Assembly: GCA_964538375.1 (NCBI GenBank)
Contig: CAZIFQ010000006.1
Location: forward strand, 62,001 to 126,000
Source of the DNA: JAUUZQ01 sp964538375
GTDB taxonomy: Bacteria; Bacteroidota; Bacteroidia; Bacteroidales; GCA-2748055
Direction: 5' to 3'
DNA length: 64,000 nucleotides
Shown here: in pieces, positions 24,842 to 33,982 of the stretch
Numbering within the stretch: position 1 is the stretch's first letter
How the letters are laid out: every line of letters starts with the position of its first letter
Position numbers and translations under genes: made by a program
The notes under the pieces: model-generated
Told to the model about the DNA's origin: nothing
The model's database searches: none
What the model saw: only the letters and a program-made list of their open reading frames with translations

Positions 24842-25780
24842 ATGACAAATCTCTTTGCAGATTATTTTCTACCTGTAACATTGGCACTCATTACACTTGG
24901 AATGGGACTATCTGTTACACTCAGGGATTTTAAAAATGTTTTTAATCGTCCGAGAGCGGTTGTTCTTGGAATTTGCTGTCAGATTCTGCTGCTTCCTGTA
25001 ATTGCATTTAGCATTGCTTTTCTGACAGATATTGATCCTTACTTCAAGGTGGGCTTAGTAATAATTGCCTCCTGTCCGGGAGGAGCCACTTCGAATTTGA
25101 TTACTTACCTGCTTAACGGTAATGTCGCCTTGTCCATATCAATGACAGCGCTAAACTCGTTGCTTACATTGATTACAATTCCATTGAATGTCAGCATCGC
25201 CCTAATGGTTTTTATTCATGCTGATGCAGAAATACACTTACCTGTTGGGAATACCCTTCTTCAGATAATTCTGATAACAATTATTCCTGTATATATTGGA
25301 ATCCGTATCCGAAACAAGAGAACGAAGCTTGCCGACAAACTCCAGAAACCCCTGAAATTTATTCTTCCATTTATACTTATTCTTGCCTATGCCGGCATTC
25401 TGTTTTTTGGAGAAAGCTCGATTACAACTACCAGCAAAGATTTCTTTAATCTATTACCTCACACCCTCTTACTTAATGCAAGTGCCATGTTTTTTGGATG
25501 GATGATTGCAAGGGCATTTTTGCTTGGCAAAAGAAATCAGTTTACTATTTCCATTGAAGTCGGGCTGCAAAACTCAGTCCTCGCCATATTTGTAGCCAGC
25601 AGTATTCTCGATAACCAGGTAATGGCTCTTGTAGCAGTGGTTTATGGTTCATTTACCTTCTTCTCTACGGCTTTTTTCGCCTGGATCATTAAGAAGGTGA
25701 CAAATATGAGAAAGCCCAGGGTTATAGCAAAGGCCCAGAGAATTGCCAGGAGGGTGGCTCGGAGGGGAAGGGTAAACTAA
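24842..25780 (+). CDS. Bile acid:sodium symporter family transporter
   Basis: A 312-residue membrane protein with about nine helices of the BASS/SBF family. GMGLSVTLRDF (about 20-30) and the signature VIIASCPGGATSNLITYLL followed by NGNVALSISMTA are family hallmarks; the Ser-Cys-Pro-Gly-Gly-x-x-Ser-Asn stretch lines the Na+/substrate site. Substrates in bacteria include bile acids, pantoate and 2-keto acids, and cannot be assigned here. The start at 24842 was preferred over a GTG at 24791 because the extra 17 residues are polar and unlike the family N-terminus. The C-terminal tail is strongly basic. Confidence 0.85.
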   Translation: MTNLFADYFLPVTLALITLGMGLSVTLRDFKNVFNRPRAVVLGICCQILLLPVIAFSIAFLTDIDPYFKVGLVIIASCPGGATSNLITYLLNGNVALSISMTALNSLLTLITIPLNVSIALMVFIHADAEIHLPVGNTLLQIILITIIPVYIGIRIRNKRTKLADKLQKPLKFILPFILILAYAGILFFGESSITTTSKDFFNLLPHTLLLNASAMFFGWMIARAFLLGKRNQFTISIEVGLQNSVLAIFVASSILDNQVMALVAVVYGSFTFFSTAFFAWIIKKVTNMRKPRVIAKAQRIARRVARRGRVN

Positions 25781-25788
25781 ACCTTTCC

Positions 25789-26415
25789 TCAACGATAGAG
25801 GTGGATGAAACCACTTACCTGCGTCACAGCAGGGGTTTCCTTACTATCAATAACAAAATAGTAAACACCCTCTGGTACATCACGACCTCCAATGGTTTTG
25901 CCGTCCCAGGTAATTTTTGGAGAATGTGAAAAATACACCTGTGTGCCAGTCCTGGTAAACACACGGAAATCATATGAATAATCACCCTGGGTAGTTACTT
26001 TGAAGTAATCATTTATCATATCACCATTAGGCGTAAAAACATTGGGGGGTTTGAGTTCCTTATAGATGGGGACTTTTTTAAAGATGGAGTCCGAACATCC
26101 GGCGTTATTGGTCAGCATAAGGAATACATTATAATATCCCTCTTCCGGAAAAGTATATACTGCTATTGAGTCCATCACTATTGAGCCATCCGGAAATCTC
26201 CATTCATACTGTATGGTCTCTCCTGCTTCAGGTTTATAGAAAGCAGCCTGGAAGAAATAGGTGAAGTCGTTTTCGGTAGTTGAAGAATCTTTAAATATAA
26301 AATCAGCATAAATGGTGCATGCTGAGTCCGAATCTAAAGTAATAGCCTCCTGGCTAAAAACACTGCCAACGAGCAGAAATAGTGCAAAAACTGTATTGAT
26401 TATTCTTTTTACCAT
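25789..26415 (-). CDS. Small type IX-secreted protein with PKD-like and gliding-type sorting domain
   Basis: A 208-residue protein: signal peptide 1-21; a PKD-like Ig domain (about 40-118; YEWRFPDGS and YTFPEEGYYNVFLMLTN); and a C-terminal type IX type B (gliding motility-associated) sorting domain beginning PPNVFTPNGDMINDYF and ending GVYYFVI...SGFIHLYR. The sorting domain directs export through the outer membrane by the type IX system. It is unusually small, little more than one Ig domain plus the sorting tag. It faces the BASS transporter gene convergently with only eight bases between stops. Confidence 0.88.
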   Translation of the reverse strand: MVKRIINTVFALFLLVGSVFSQEAITLDSDSACTIYADFIFKDSSTTENDFTYFFQAAFYKPEAGETIQYEWRFPDGSIVMDSIAVYTFPEEGYYNVFLMLTNNAGCSDSIFKKVPIYKELKPPNVFTPNGDMINDYFKVTTQGDYSYDFRVFTRTGTQVYFSHSPKITWDGKTIGGRDVPEGVYYFVIDSKETPAVTQVSGFIHLYR

Positions 26416-26668
26416 GCAATTCTAAAAGACGAATATATAGCCCTTTGTTTTGAATTAATGCTAAAGTTATTAAAAAAAACAAACTGTAGTATCTTGTTTG
26501 TATATTGAGATAATAATATTATGCACATGATATTGCAACTTTGCTCGCCATATCCTCCCGCTTGGTAAATATCACAGAGCTGCAAAGGGTAAAATATTTT
26601 GTTCATAAATAATCCTTTTTTAATCTTAAGTGATATGCTATTTTTACGCGGTGTAAAACAAGGAGATA

Positions 26669-27463
26669 ATGAAGCAGTATCTGAATTTATTGCAGCGAGT
26701 ATTAGATGAAGGTGTTGAAAAGCAAGACCGTACCGGAACTGGTACAATCAGCGTCTTTGGTCATCAGATGAGGTTTGACTTTTCAGATGGATTCCCCCTA
26801 CTAACTACAAAAAAGCTACATCTACGTTCCATTATTCACGAGCTGCTATGGTTTCTAAATGGAGAAACTAACACTGAATACCTCAATGAACATGGGGTCA
26901 GGATCTGGGATGAATGGGCAGATGAAAAAGGTGAGTTAGGAAGAATATATGGCTACCAATGGAGATCATGGACCACTTCTGAGAATGAGAGCATAGACCA
27001 GATTAAAACTGTGGTCGACTCTATAAAAAACAATCCAGATTCCAGAAGACACATTGTAAGTGCCTGGAATGTTGGAGATCTGGATAAAATGGCGCTTCCA
27101 CCCTGTCATATTCTGTTCCAGTTTTATGTTGCAAATGGAAAACTCTCCTGTCAGCTTTACCAGCGCAGTGCAGATATTTTCCTTGGTGTCCCTTTCAATA
27201 TTGCCTCCTATGCCCTATTACTAATGATGATGGCACAGGTAACAGGATTAAAACCGGGAACCTTTGTGCATACCCTGGGAGATGCACATATCTACCTGAA
27301 TCACATTGAGCAGGTAAAATTGCAGCTTACGCGGGAACCCCGTTCTCTTCCGGACATGAAAATTAATCCGGATATAAATTCAATATTTGATTTCAAATTT
27401 GAAGATTTTGAGCTGATGAATTACGATCCTCATCCACATATTAAAGGAGCAATTTCAATATAA
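26669..27463 (+). CDS. thyA: Thymidylate synthase
   Basis: A 264-residue enzyme, the same length as E. coli ThyA. The catalytic nucleophile is Cys146 in LPPCHILFQF; QRSADIFLGVPFNIASY binds dUMP, and DPHPHIKG is near the C-terminus. It converts dUMP to dTMP with methylene-tetrahydrofolate, producing dihydrofolate. A strong ribosome-binding site AAGGAG lies five bases before the ATG. folA follows after one base, so product recycling is encoded in the same transcript. Confidence 0.97.
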   Translation: MKQYLNLLQRVLDEGVEKQDRTGTGTISVFGHQMRFDFSDGFPLLTTKKLHLRSIIHELLWFLNGETNTEYLNEHGVRIWDEWADEKGELGRIYGYQWRSWTTSENESIDQIKTVVDSIKNNPDSRRHIVSAWNVGDLDKMALPPCHILFQFYVANGKLSCQLYQRSADIFLGVPFNIASYALLLMMMAQVTGLKPGTFVHTLGDAHIYLNHIEQVKLQLTREPRSLPDMKINPDINSIFDFKFEDFELMNYDPHPHIKGAISI

Positions 27464-27464
27464 T

Positions 27465-27968
27465 ATGACAGCACCAAAAGAAAATATATCCATCATCGTC
27501 GCTATTGCGGAAAATAACGCTATTGGGATAGATAACAAGCTATTATGGCACTTATCTGATGACTTGAAACGATTCAAGAAGATCACAACGGGTCATGCAG
27601 TAATGATGGGGCGTAACACTTATCTCTCCCTGCCTAATGGTGCCTTGCCCAATCGCACCAATATTGTTATCACTGATAATCCTGAAGAAGTTTTTGAAGG
27701 ATGTGAGATGGCATACTCTATTGATGAAGCACTAAAAATTGCAGGCAATAGCCGGGAGTGTTTTGTTATTGGAGGAGGCATAGTTTATAAGCAGATGATG
27801 CCCATTGCCGGGAAGCTTTATCTTACCAGGGTACATAAATCCTTTGAAGCAGATACTTTCTTTCCAGAGATCGATTTCACAGAATGGGAAGAGAAGGAAA
27901 CAGAAAAGGTACAAGCCACTGAAAAAAACGATTTTTCGCATACCTACTCACTGTATATCAGAAAATAA
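27465..27968 (+). CDS. folA: Dihydrofolate reductase
   Basis: A 167-residue DHFR. N-terminal IIVAIAENNAIGIDNKLLWHLSDDLKRFK holds the substrate and NADPH contact residues including WHL and the acidic Asp after it; GHAVMMGRNTY and FVIGGGIVYKQM are the cofactor motifs. It reduces the dihydrofolate made by ThyA. The gene begins one base after thyA. A 7-bp hairpin (28005-28021, ATGCTAA/TTAGCAT) downstream might end the transcript. Confidence 0.96.
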   Translation: MTAPKENISIIVAIAENNAIGIDNKLLWHLSDDLKRFKKITTGHAVMMGRNTYLSLPNGALPNRTNIVITDNPEEVFEGCEMAYSIDEALKIAGNSRECFVIGGGIVYKQMMPIAGKLYLTRVHKSFEADTFFPEIDFTEWEEKETEKVQATEKNDFSHTYSLYIRK

Positions 27969-28071
27969 GCATTCACTTCAAAAGAGCAGTGAAAAATTAT
28001 TTTTATGCTAACAATTAGCATAATTGAGAAAAAGCCATTATTTTACGCCCACAAACTAAAATTTATCTGAA

Positions 28072-28521
28072 ATGAAAAAAGTATTATTTGCGTTTTCAAT
28101 TCTATTGTTTCTTCCCCTGACATCTTTTGCTCAAGCCCAAAAATTTACAGGGGAATGGATCACTGCAAGTGACTCTTCTTCAGTTGAAATCACCAAGCAG
28201 CCAAATGGTAAATATGCCGGTGTTATTAACTGGTTAATGGTACCTAACGAAGATGACGGCACACCAAAAGTTGATAAAGAAAACCCTGATTCTAAAAAGC
28301 AGAAGAACCCTATCATTGGTTTGAAACTAGTAAAAGGATTCACATACAATGCCAAGAAAGACCGTTGGGATGGAGGAAGTATTTATGATCCTGATAATGG
28401 CAAAACATATGATTGCTACTGCTGGTTTGAGGATGGAAACTACGATGTACTTTATCTAAAAGGATACGTTCTTGGAATGAAATTCCTCGGACGTGAGACC
28501 ATCTGGAATCGCAAAAAGTAG
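28072..28521 (+). CDS. DUF2147 secreted protein
   Basis: A 149-residue protein with signal peptide (1-22, cleavage near SFAQA). The mature part, with GEWITASDSSSVEI, YAGVINWL, KQKNPIIGLKLVKGF and GGSIYDPDNGKTYDCYCW, matches the DUF2147 family, a periplasmic beta-sandwich of unknown function. The spacing of WDGGSIYDPDNGK is diagnostic. The stop codon is followed at once by a repeat-like hairpin (28520-28560). It appears monocistronic. Confidence 0.88.
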   Translation: MKKVLFAFSILLFLPLTSFAQAQKFTGEWITASDSSSVEITKQPNGKYAGVINWLMVPNEDDGTPKVDKENPDSKKQKNPIIGLKLVKGFTYNAKKDRWDGGSIYDPDNGKTYDCYCWFEDGNYDVLYLKGYVLGMKFLGRETIWNRKK

Positions 28522-28560
28522 CCCTTCGACTTCGCTCAGGGACCACCTCATTAAAGGGCT
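28520..28560. repeat. Repeat-like hairpin containing CTTCGACTTCGCTCAGG
   Basis: AGCCCTT at 28520-28526 pairs with AAGGGCT at 28554-28560. Inside, 28523-28543 matches 18 of 21 bases with 15155-15175 in mltD. Short CTTCG/CTCAGG palindromic words of this kind look like dispersed intergenic repeats. Confidence 0.55.
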
Positions 28561-28652
28561 GATTCGCCTAGCGAAGAATAACATTAATTTAAGATATTAC
28601 TAAACCTAAACTTTTGATTCGTGTGATTTTTGATTGCATGATGAACTGGGGA

Positions 28653-28676
28653 GCCCCGCAGAAATGCGGGGCTTTT
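28653..28676 (+). terminator. Intrinsic terminator downstream of the DUF2147 gene
   Basis: Perfect 7-bp stem GCCCCGC/GCGGGGC, six-base loop, then TTTT. Confidence 0.8.
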
Positions 28677-29011
28677 CTGTGAGTTGGGGTAAGGTATAGG
28701 GAATGAATGGTTAAAGGGTTAAATGTATTAAGGTAATAATACAAGCCCCATTAAACCATTTTTCATTAAACCCTTCATCAAGCGTTAAAGGATGTTAAAA
28801 TTGTCCGTATCCGAACAACAATGTTCAAAAACGGATAATATTTATGTCAAATAGAAGGGATGAAATATTATTTATCTTTCTGTTTTTGTGACACTTACAT
28901 GCTTTGGCATACAAGTTGAGTTATACTAGGAGAACAAATCAAACGTCCTTTTACATTTCACTAACGGGTGAATGAGTAAAATTTCTTTTTTAGGTTTAAG
29001 TGGTTAGTATG

Positions 29012-29036
29012 AAGGGGCCTTCCAAGGCCCCTTTTT
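29012..29036 (+). terminator. Intrinsic terminator without an obvious upstream gene
   Basis: A perfect 10-bp stem (AAGGGGCCTT/AAGGCCCCTT) with a two-base loop; the T-run continues to 29036. It lies 340 bases beyond the previous terminator. Confidence 0.85.
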
Positions 29037-29046
29037 CATTTAATAA

Positions 29047-29083
29047 AAAAATGCCGCACAAATCATCTTTGTACGGCATTTTT
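29047..29083 (-). terminator. Terminator of tRNA-His, A/T-flanked and usable in both directions
   Basis: Arms 29047-29062 and 29068-29083 pair over 16 positions with one mismatch around a five-base loop; ATGCCG/CGGCAT core with A5/T5 ends. It begins one base beyond the tRNA 3' end on the minus strand. Confidence 0.85.
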
Positions 29084-29084
29084 G

Positions 29085-29160
29085 GGTGGAAGATGGGACT
29101 TGAACCCACGACCCCCGGAACCACAATCCGGTGCTCTAACCAAGCTGAGCTACATCCACC
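29085..29160 (-). tRNA. tRNA-His (anticodon GTG)
   Basis: The minus strand folds as a tRNA: acceptor GTGGATG, D-arm with AGCTCAGCTTGGTTAGAGC, anticodon stem-loop CCGGA-TTGTGGT-TCCGG giving anticodon GTG, and T-arm GTGGG-TTCAAGT-CCCAT. An extra 5' G faces C at position 73, the histidine-specific G-1:C73 pair. One T-T mismatch is present in the acceptor stem. The CCA end is not encoded. A strong terminator follows directly. Confidence 0.95.
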
Positions 29161-29275
29161 ATGTTGTATGAAAAACCTTAAAAACTAATTTTTAAGGAGT
29201 GCGAATTTAATCATATTTTTTGAAGTATAAAGATTAAGGAAGGAAAAAGAACTGTGAAATCAATGAAGATGTATT

Positions 29276-30874
29276 CTACATAGTAACTTCTCTTTCCAAC
29301 TCATTCAGGAACCACTCAATAATGAATCTGTTGTATTTATTTCCATTATACTTCACCACCCTTCCTTTTTTCAACATATCCTCCCTGAGCATCGAAGTAA
29401 TTTCATAATAACAGATATTATCTCGTCTCTTTACTAATCTATTCTTAATAAACCCAGGGATATACTTCTTCATTCGGTCTTTCGCTCTCTGTTTAAGGAT
29501 CCCTGAAGGACTGGGCTGCAACTCCTCAGTAAAATTCAGTCCATAAGATTCGAAATAATTGTTTCTCAAAATATCATCATAGAGCTTCTTACTGACTTTT
29601 TCTTCAACCGGAAGATGCTGAAAGAACCTGATGAGATCCAGGTCCCAATATGGAATCCTGAATTCATAATTCCAAAATGTATAGATGGAGTTGGAGTTAA
29701 AATTGAATTTCGCCAGTTTTTCTTTAAAATCCCAATCTTCATGAACAGAATACGATAAGTCATCAGGATCTTTACCCTTTTCTAACAGTGTTAATTTTAT
29801 CTTATCCTTAAGAATTTTCGTTTCTGTTGCATTATATTCGTCATATAGATACTTCACCCTGAAAATCCGGTCTATCATTTCATCCATCGACTCATGGTGA
29901 CTTGAGAATCCATGTTTGAAGAACTGACTTCCCCCAAGGAAATCACCGGAATGGCCCGGGATAAAAACAGAGTCATCCGGAATTAGATTCTTCTCTTTCA
30001 TATACTTAACTGCAAAATACTCCTGGAAATAGAACATGGAACTCAGGTTTGATCCCCATTTATAATAATCCTGAAAGGTTGCACTTTCCAGGTACGCGCC
30101 GATAGTTTCTTCATCATATTCAACAAAAATCCACTGGAAACCCAAAACCTTGGCGACCTGCCTTGATACAAGAGCTTCCGGATTATCTTTTCGGCCATAA
30201 GAGAAACAAATAACATTCTTGTGGCCTAATTTCTTTAACATCACAGCTATCAACCTGCTATCATACCCACCACTTAAAGGAACAAGAGCGGTTCTTCCAG
30301 CAATTCCTTCTACCAGCCGTTGAAATGCCTGCTCGAAATATCTGATTCCCTCCCTTTTATGTTCCCCATAGGATGCTTCCCGAACATTTTTCACCCTGTA
30401 GGAGAAATAATAGTTCTTTGTGCATTCTGAATCCAGAACAACTATTTCACCTGCCTGGAGCTGATTCAAACCTGAGATTAGTGTTTCATCTCCTGAAACG
30501 AAGCCGGTGGATCTGAATTCCAACCTGGAAAGTGAAGAAATCTGCGGATTATTCATCTGCTCCTTCAGGAACCATGCATTATCTGAAACAAGCCATTCTT
30601 TTCCTTTCTTTATATAAAAAAGAGGAAACGACCTTATTGTATCTACTGCCAGGTACACTGCTCCCTCTATTGCCAACACAACAGAAAAAACACCATTCAT
30701 ACCTTGCATCTTCTTTCTGAATTCCAGGGGTGAATCAACATCCTTAAAATAATTCAGAACTTCTTCTCCCTGGTATAACCTTCCCTCCGCATCAAAGAAA
30801 CTTCCCTTTACATGGCAAGCCCCAATGCTGTACCACGCAAACCCTCGCTTATTGATTAAATTAAGTCCTGTCAT
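29276..30874 (-). CDS. Asparagine-synthase-like protein without glutaminase nucleophile
   Basis: A 532-residue protein with an Ntn-like N-terminal half (about 1-165) and a synthetase half with the ATP pyrophosphatase loop PLSGGYDSRL (199-208). The N-terminus starts MTGLNLINKRG instead of the Met-Cys-Gly of glutamine-dependent asparagine synthetases, so the amidotransferase nucleophile is missing; ammonia or another amine would be the donor. The rest (GMNGVFSVVLA, RSFPLFY, SDNAWFL) keeps the fold. Such proteins occur in surface polysaccharide loci, where they may amidate sugar acids; that role is inferred from the adjacent flippase, whose stop is ten bases upstream. The ATG at 30874 was preferred over a TTG two codons earlier. 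Confidence 0.8.
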   Translation of the reverse strand: MTGLNLINKRGFAWYSIGACHVKGSFFDAEGRLYQGEEVLNYFKDVDSPLEFRKKMQGMNGVFSVVLAIEGAVYLAVDTIRSFPLFYIKKGKEWLVSDNAWFLKEQMNNPQISSLSRLEFRSTGFVSGDETLISGLNQLQAGEIVVLDSECTKNYYFSYRVKNVREASYGEHKREGIRYFEQAFQRLVEGIAGRTALVPLSGGYDSRLIAVMLKKLGHKNVICFSYGRKDNPEALVSRQVAKVLGFQWIFVEYDEETIGAYLESATFQDYYKWGSNLSSMFYFQEYFAVKYMKEKNLIPDDSVFIPGHSGDFLGGSQFFKHGFSSHHESMDEMIDRIFRVKYLYDEYNATETKILKDKIKLTLLEKGKDPDDLSYSVHEDWDFKEKLAKFNFNSNSIYTFWNYEFRIPYWDLDLIRFFQHLPVEEKVSKKLYDDILRNNYFESYGLNFTEELQPSPSGILKQRAKDRMKKYIPGFIKNRLVKRRDNICYYEITSMLREDMLKKGRVVKYNGNKYNRFIIEWFLNELEREVTM

Positions 30875-30884
30875 ATTCAAAATA

Positions 30885-32174
30885 TTACACTGCTCCTCTT
30901 CCTGTATCAGCCTTTTTTGCCAGTTGTAAATACCAAAACAAACTATACGTCAGCACAAATACACTTAAACCGCTGAAGAGAAGAAGTGCAAGGTATACAT
31001 TATTCAAAAGTACACCGATAACCAGGGCCAGTATCCTGAATGAGATTTTGATAAGCTCGATCACTAATGCCTTTTTCTGCACAGAAAGCATATCCCCCAG
31101 AAATGAAATGGGTCCGGATAAAAATGCCATAAACAGCCATGGGACAAAAATTCTCATATATACACCGGCCTCATGCCATTCTTCTCCAAAGATGAAGCTG
31201 ACTAATCCCGGACCAAAAATAAGGATAATAGCAAAAGGTATGGCCGCAATAGCAGCCATGCGCAGGACGAATTTTCTTACCTCAACATGAATAAGTTTAC
31301 CTTCATTATGTTTTTCAATGATCCTTTGCGAAAAAACTTTTGAAAATGAGTTTGACAGAAGATTCATCGGCCGATTTATCAACATAAAACCCAGTCCATA
31401 GTAACCTACTATATCATGTGTGAAATATTGAGTAAATACAAAAACAGGCAAGGAAGAAGAAAGGTTATTGATCAAATTATGGACCATTCTGTATTTTGGG
31501 AAATACTTGTATTCCTTAGCCAGGTTTTTTAGCTCCCCCCACTTAAGCTGAAGAAATTGAGTAAGATCTGTTCTTAGCAATCTCACCAGAAAATAAAGTG
31601 CTCCTACTGCCTGTCCTACTATAGCTCCAACAATCAGCCCTCCCCCTGTATCGAGTGTGCTACTGGTCGACAACTTAACAGCAGAATTCGATATAGACTG
31701 ACTAAGATTTGCACCGGCAATGGTTTTATATGCAGTGATCCTGTTGGACCAATAGCTTAGTGTTTGAAACAGCGCCACCAAAAAAGTGGAAGCCGGAATG
31801 AAGTATAGCCATTTGCCAATATTTTCGTTTCCTAACCAGATTGGAATTGATTGATGAAAAATGGCGATAAACAACAACAATAATATACTGAAGACAAGAC
31901 TTAATACTATCCCAAGAACAGTAAGTCCCTCACCGTCTTTCTCCTTTTTAGGAATCATTACTGCCATTTCATACTTGCCGGTTGAGATAATCGCCGTTAT
32001 GGCAATAATGCTCATATATAGCGCAAATAATCCATGCTCCTCGGGAGTATAAATGCGCGTCAATACAGGGTATATAGCAAGAGATATGGCTTGAGCAATA
32101 CTTGTGGCAGAGAGAAGCGTAAATACGTTTCGGAGAAATTTATTCCTTGCAAGTGCTTTCAATCGTTCGCGCAT
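30885..32174 (-). CDS. Wzx-like polysaccharide flippase (MATE/MOP superfamily)
   Basis: A 429-residue membrane protein with about 12 to 14 helices. The N-terminal segment FLRNVFTLLSATSIAQAISLAIYPVLTRIYTPEEHGLFALYMS is the classic start of oligosaccharide flippases (quoted motifs: YPVLTRIYTPEEHG). These move undecaprenyl-linked repeat units across the inner membrane. It is followed by the asparagine-synthase-like gene on the same strand. No glycosyltransferase or Wzy is adjacent, so this is a small fragment of a polysaccharide locus or serves a distant one. A TTG two codons before the chosen ATG (32174) is the alternative start. Confidence 0.85.
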   Translation of the reverse strand: MRERLKALARNKFLRNVFTLLSATSIAQAISLAIYPVLTRIYTPEEHGLFALYMSIIAITAIISTGKYEMAVMIPKKEKDGEGLTVLGIVLSLVFSILLLLFIAIFHQSIPIWLGNENIGKWLYFIPASTFLVALFQTLSYWSNRITAYKTIAGANLSQSISNSAVKLSTSSTLDTGGGLIVGAIVGQAVGALYFLVRLLRTDLTQFLQLKWGELKNLAKEYKYFPKYRMVHNLINNLSSSLPVFVFTQYFTHDIVGYYGLGFMLINRPMNLLSNSFSKVFSQRIIEKHNEGKLIHVEVRKFVLRMAAIAAIPFAIILIFGPGLVSFIFGEEWHEAGVYMRIFVPWLFMAFLSGPISFLGDMLSVQKKALVIELIKISFRILALVIGVLLNNVYLALLLFSGLSVFVLTYSLFWYLQLAKKADTGRGAV

Positions 32175-32496
32175 ATCCAAAAGTAGAAAAAAAAGTTGAG
32201 GGTTGAGAGTTTAGAGTTTAGAGATGCTGCCCGTTAAACATTAATCGTTCAATGTTCAAGCTTATCTCAACAATGTTAATTTGTCAGTTGTTATACTAAA
32301 TATGAAATTGGCATGCTAATTGAAATAGGCATATCTGTGATTATGTAAAACAGTTAAACAGTATACATTGAGTTTCTGAGACTGCTCACCAGGTTCGCAG
32401 GAAGAAATTAGACAGCATAAATATATACGCAGTAAATAATAAAATCTAGTGTATCTTTACGCCTTTAATATTTATGTTGTCAACATCTTTTTTGAA
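32175..32496. other. Divergent intergenic region (322 bp)
   Basis: It begins with GTTTAGA-type low-complexity words (about 32195-32225) and is AT-rich. TATCTTTA at 32452-32459 is one base from the Bacteroidota -7 consensus and would start transcription about 35 bases before the aminotransferase ATG. I see no gene or RNA here. Confidence 0.5.
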
Positions 32497-33972
32497 ATGA
32501 CTGAACTTGAACGCTACTTTCAAAAGTTTCGGGATAATATCATCGGTATTGATGAAACCTTCGTCTCCCCCTATGGCGAACAGAAGATTTATTATGCAGA
32601 TTGGATTGCAAGTGGGCGGCTATACCGGCCCATAGAATCAAATATATTGGAGAAATTTGGTCCCTATGTGGCCAATACCCATACCGAAGCGACCACAACA
32701 AGTACCTTAATGACCAAGGCCTACCACTACTCACATAAATACATCAAGGAACATGTAAATGCCGGGCCTAATGATGTAATACTTACAGCAGGATTTGGAA
32801 TGACAGCCGTCGTTAATAAGCTACAGCGAATACTAAGCTTGAAAGGATGTGGCGGAACAGATAGAGATTGTCCTAAAAAGATGGAAAAACCTGTCATTTT
32901 TGTTACTCACATGGAACACCATTCAAACCATACATCATGGTTTGAGACTACTGCGGAGGTAGTTCAACTGGAACCGGATGAAGATTTACTGGTGGATATA
33001 GATGACCTGAGAAGGAAGTTGGAACTCTACAAGGACCGGGAGTTTAAAATTGGTTCTTTCACAGCTTGCTCAAATGTAACAGGAATAAAAACCCCTATCC
33101 ATGAGATGGCAAAGTTGATGCACGAATACGGTGGATTGATCTTTGTTGATTATGCTGCCGGTGCACCTTATATGGATATCAATATGAATCCAGCCGATCC
33201 GAAAGAGAAACTGGATGCCATTTTCTTCTCTCCACATAAATTCCTTGGCGGGCCGGGTTCATCCGGGGTGCTGATTTTTGACAAAGCGATGTATAAGCTT
33301 GAGGTTCCCGATAATCCCGGGGGAGGAACAGTTGACTGGACCAATCCATGGGGCAATTACAAATATGTGGATGACATTGAGGTAAGAGAAGATGGAGGTA
33401 CACCGGGTTTCTTACAGTCAATTAAAACAGCACTTGCCATTGAATTAAAAGAACAGATGGGCGTCGAAAATATTCTAGCCCGTGAAGAAGAATTATTGAA
33501 AATTGCACTTCCGGGTTTACGCAAAATCTCCGGAATTAAAATTCTGGCGGATAATATGGACGACCGGCTCGGTGTCATTTCCTTCTATCATCCAGAGATA
33601 CATTTCAACCTGATAGTCAAGCTACTCAACGACAAATACGGCATTCAAACTCGTGGCGGCTGTGCATGTGCCGGTACATATGGGCACTATTTGCTCGAAG
33701 TTAGCTATGACCAGAGCAAGGAGATAACCGATATGATCAATAATGGCGACCTGTCTGAAAAGCCGGGCTGGGTTCGCTGGTCGCTGCATCCAACCATGCT
33801 TGATAAAGAAGTACATCATTTTGTGAAGGCAGTTAAAGAGATCGTGAGTGAGATTAATGAGCTGGAGAAAGATTATCTCTATCTGCCAAAAAAGAATGAA
33901 TTTATCCATAAAAATGAGGTGGATTCTACAAAAAATGAAGAAATACTGAAAGAGTGGTTTACCCTGGAATAA
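32497..33972 (+). CDS. Class V aminotransferase (cysteine desulfurase/isopenicillin-epimerase-like)
   Basis: A 491-residue PLP enzyme of fold type I. Motifs: ATTTSTLMT near the cofactor phosphate site, THMEHHSN (137-144), FVDYAAGAPY with Asp218, and FFSPHKFLGGPG with the PLP lysine Lys248. TRGGCACAGTYGH supplies Cys389/Cys391 at the place of the SufS/CsdA catalytic cysteine. The family acts on cysteine or related amino acids; the substrate is not clear, and the 490-residue length exceeds that of SufS (about 405). The start at 32497 was chosen because a longer frame from 32449 runs into a promoter-like TATCTTTA. The next gene follows after ten bases. Confidence 0.8.
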   Translation: MTELERYFQKFRDNIIGIDETFVSPYGEQKIYYADWIASGRLYRPIESNILEKFGPYVANTHTEATTTSTLMTKAYHYSHKYIKEHVNAGPNDVILTAGFGMTAVVNKLQRILSLKGCGGTDRDCPKKMEKPVIFVTHMEHHSNHTSWFETTAEVVQLEPDEDLLVDIDDLRRKLELYKDREFKIGSFTACSNVTGIKTPIHEMAKLMHEYGGLIFVDYAAGAPYMDINMNPADPKEKLDAIFFSPHKFLGGPGSSGVLIFDKAMYKLEVPDNPGGGTVDWTNPWGNYKYVDDIEVREDGGTPGFLQSIKTALAIELKEQMGVENILAREEELLKIALPGLRKISGIKILADNMDDRLGVISFYHPEIHFNLIVKLLNDKYGIQTRGGCACAGTYGHYLLEVSYDQSKEITDMINNGDLSEKPGWVRWSLHPTMLDKEVHHFVKAVKEIVSEINELEKDYLYLPKKNEFIHKNEVDSTKNEEILKEWFTLE

Positions 33973-33982
33973 TCGAATACAA

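Larger units (their letters stand above)
28522..29084. other. Terminator-rich intergenic region (563 bp)
   Basis: It holds a repeat-derived hairpin, two strong plus-strand terminators (28653-28676, 29012-29036), a two-way terminator beside tRNA-His (29047-29083), and an AT-rich stretch with TTAAAGGG-like low-complexity words (28690-28790). The second terminator has no gene between it and the first, so a short transcript may begin in 28800-28990. I find no credible protein-coding frame. Confidence 0.6.

Noticed and set aside
32178..32185. TACTTTTG on the minus strand as promoter of the flippase gene
   Set aside because: It overlaps the start codon region, so transcription would begin inside the gene.
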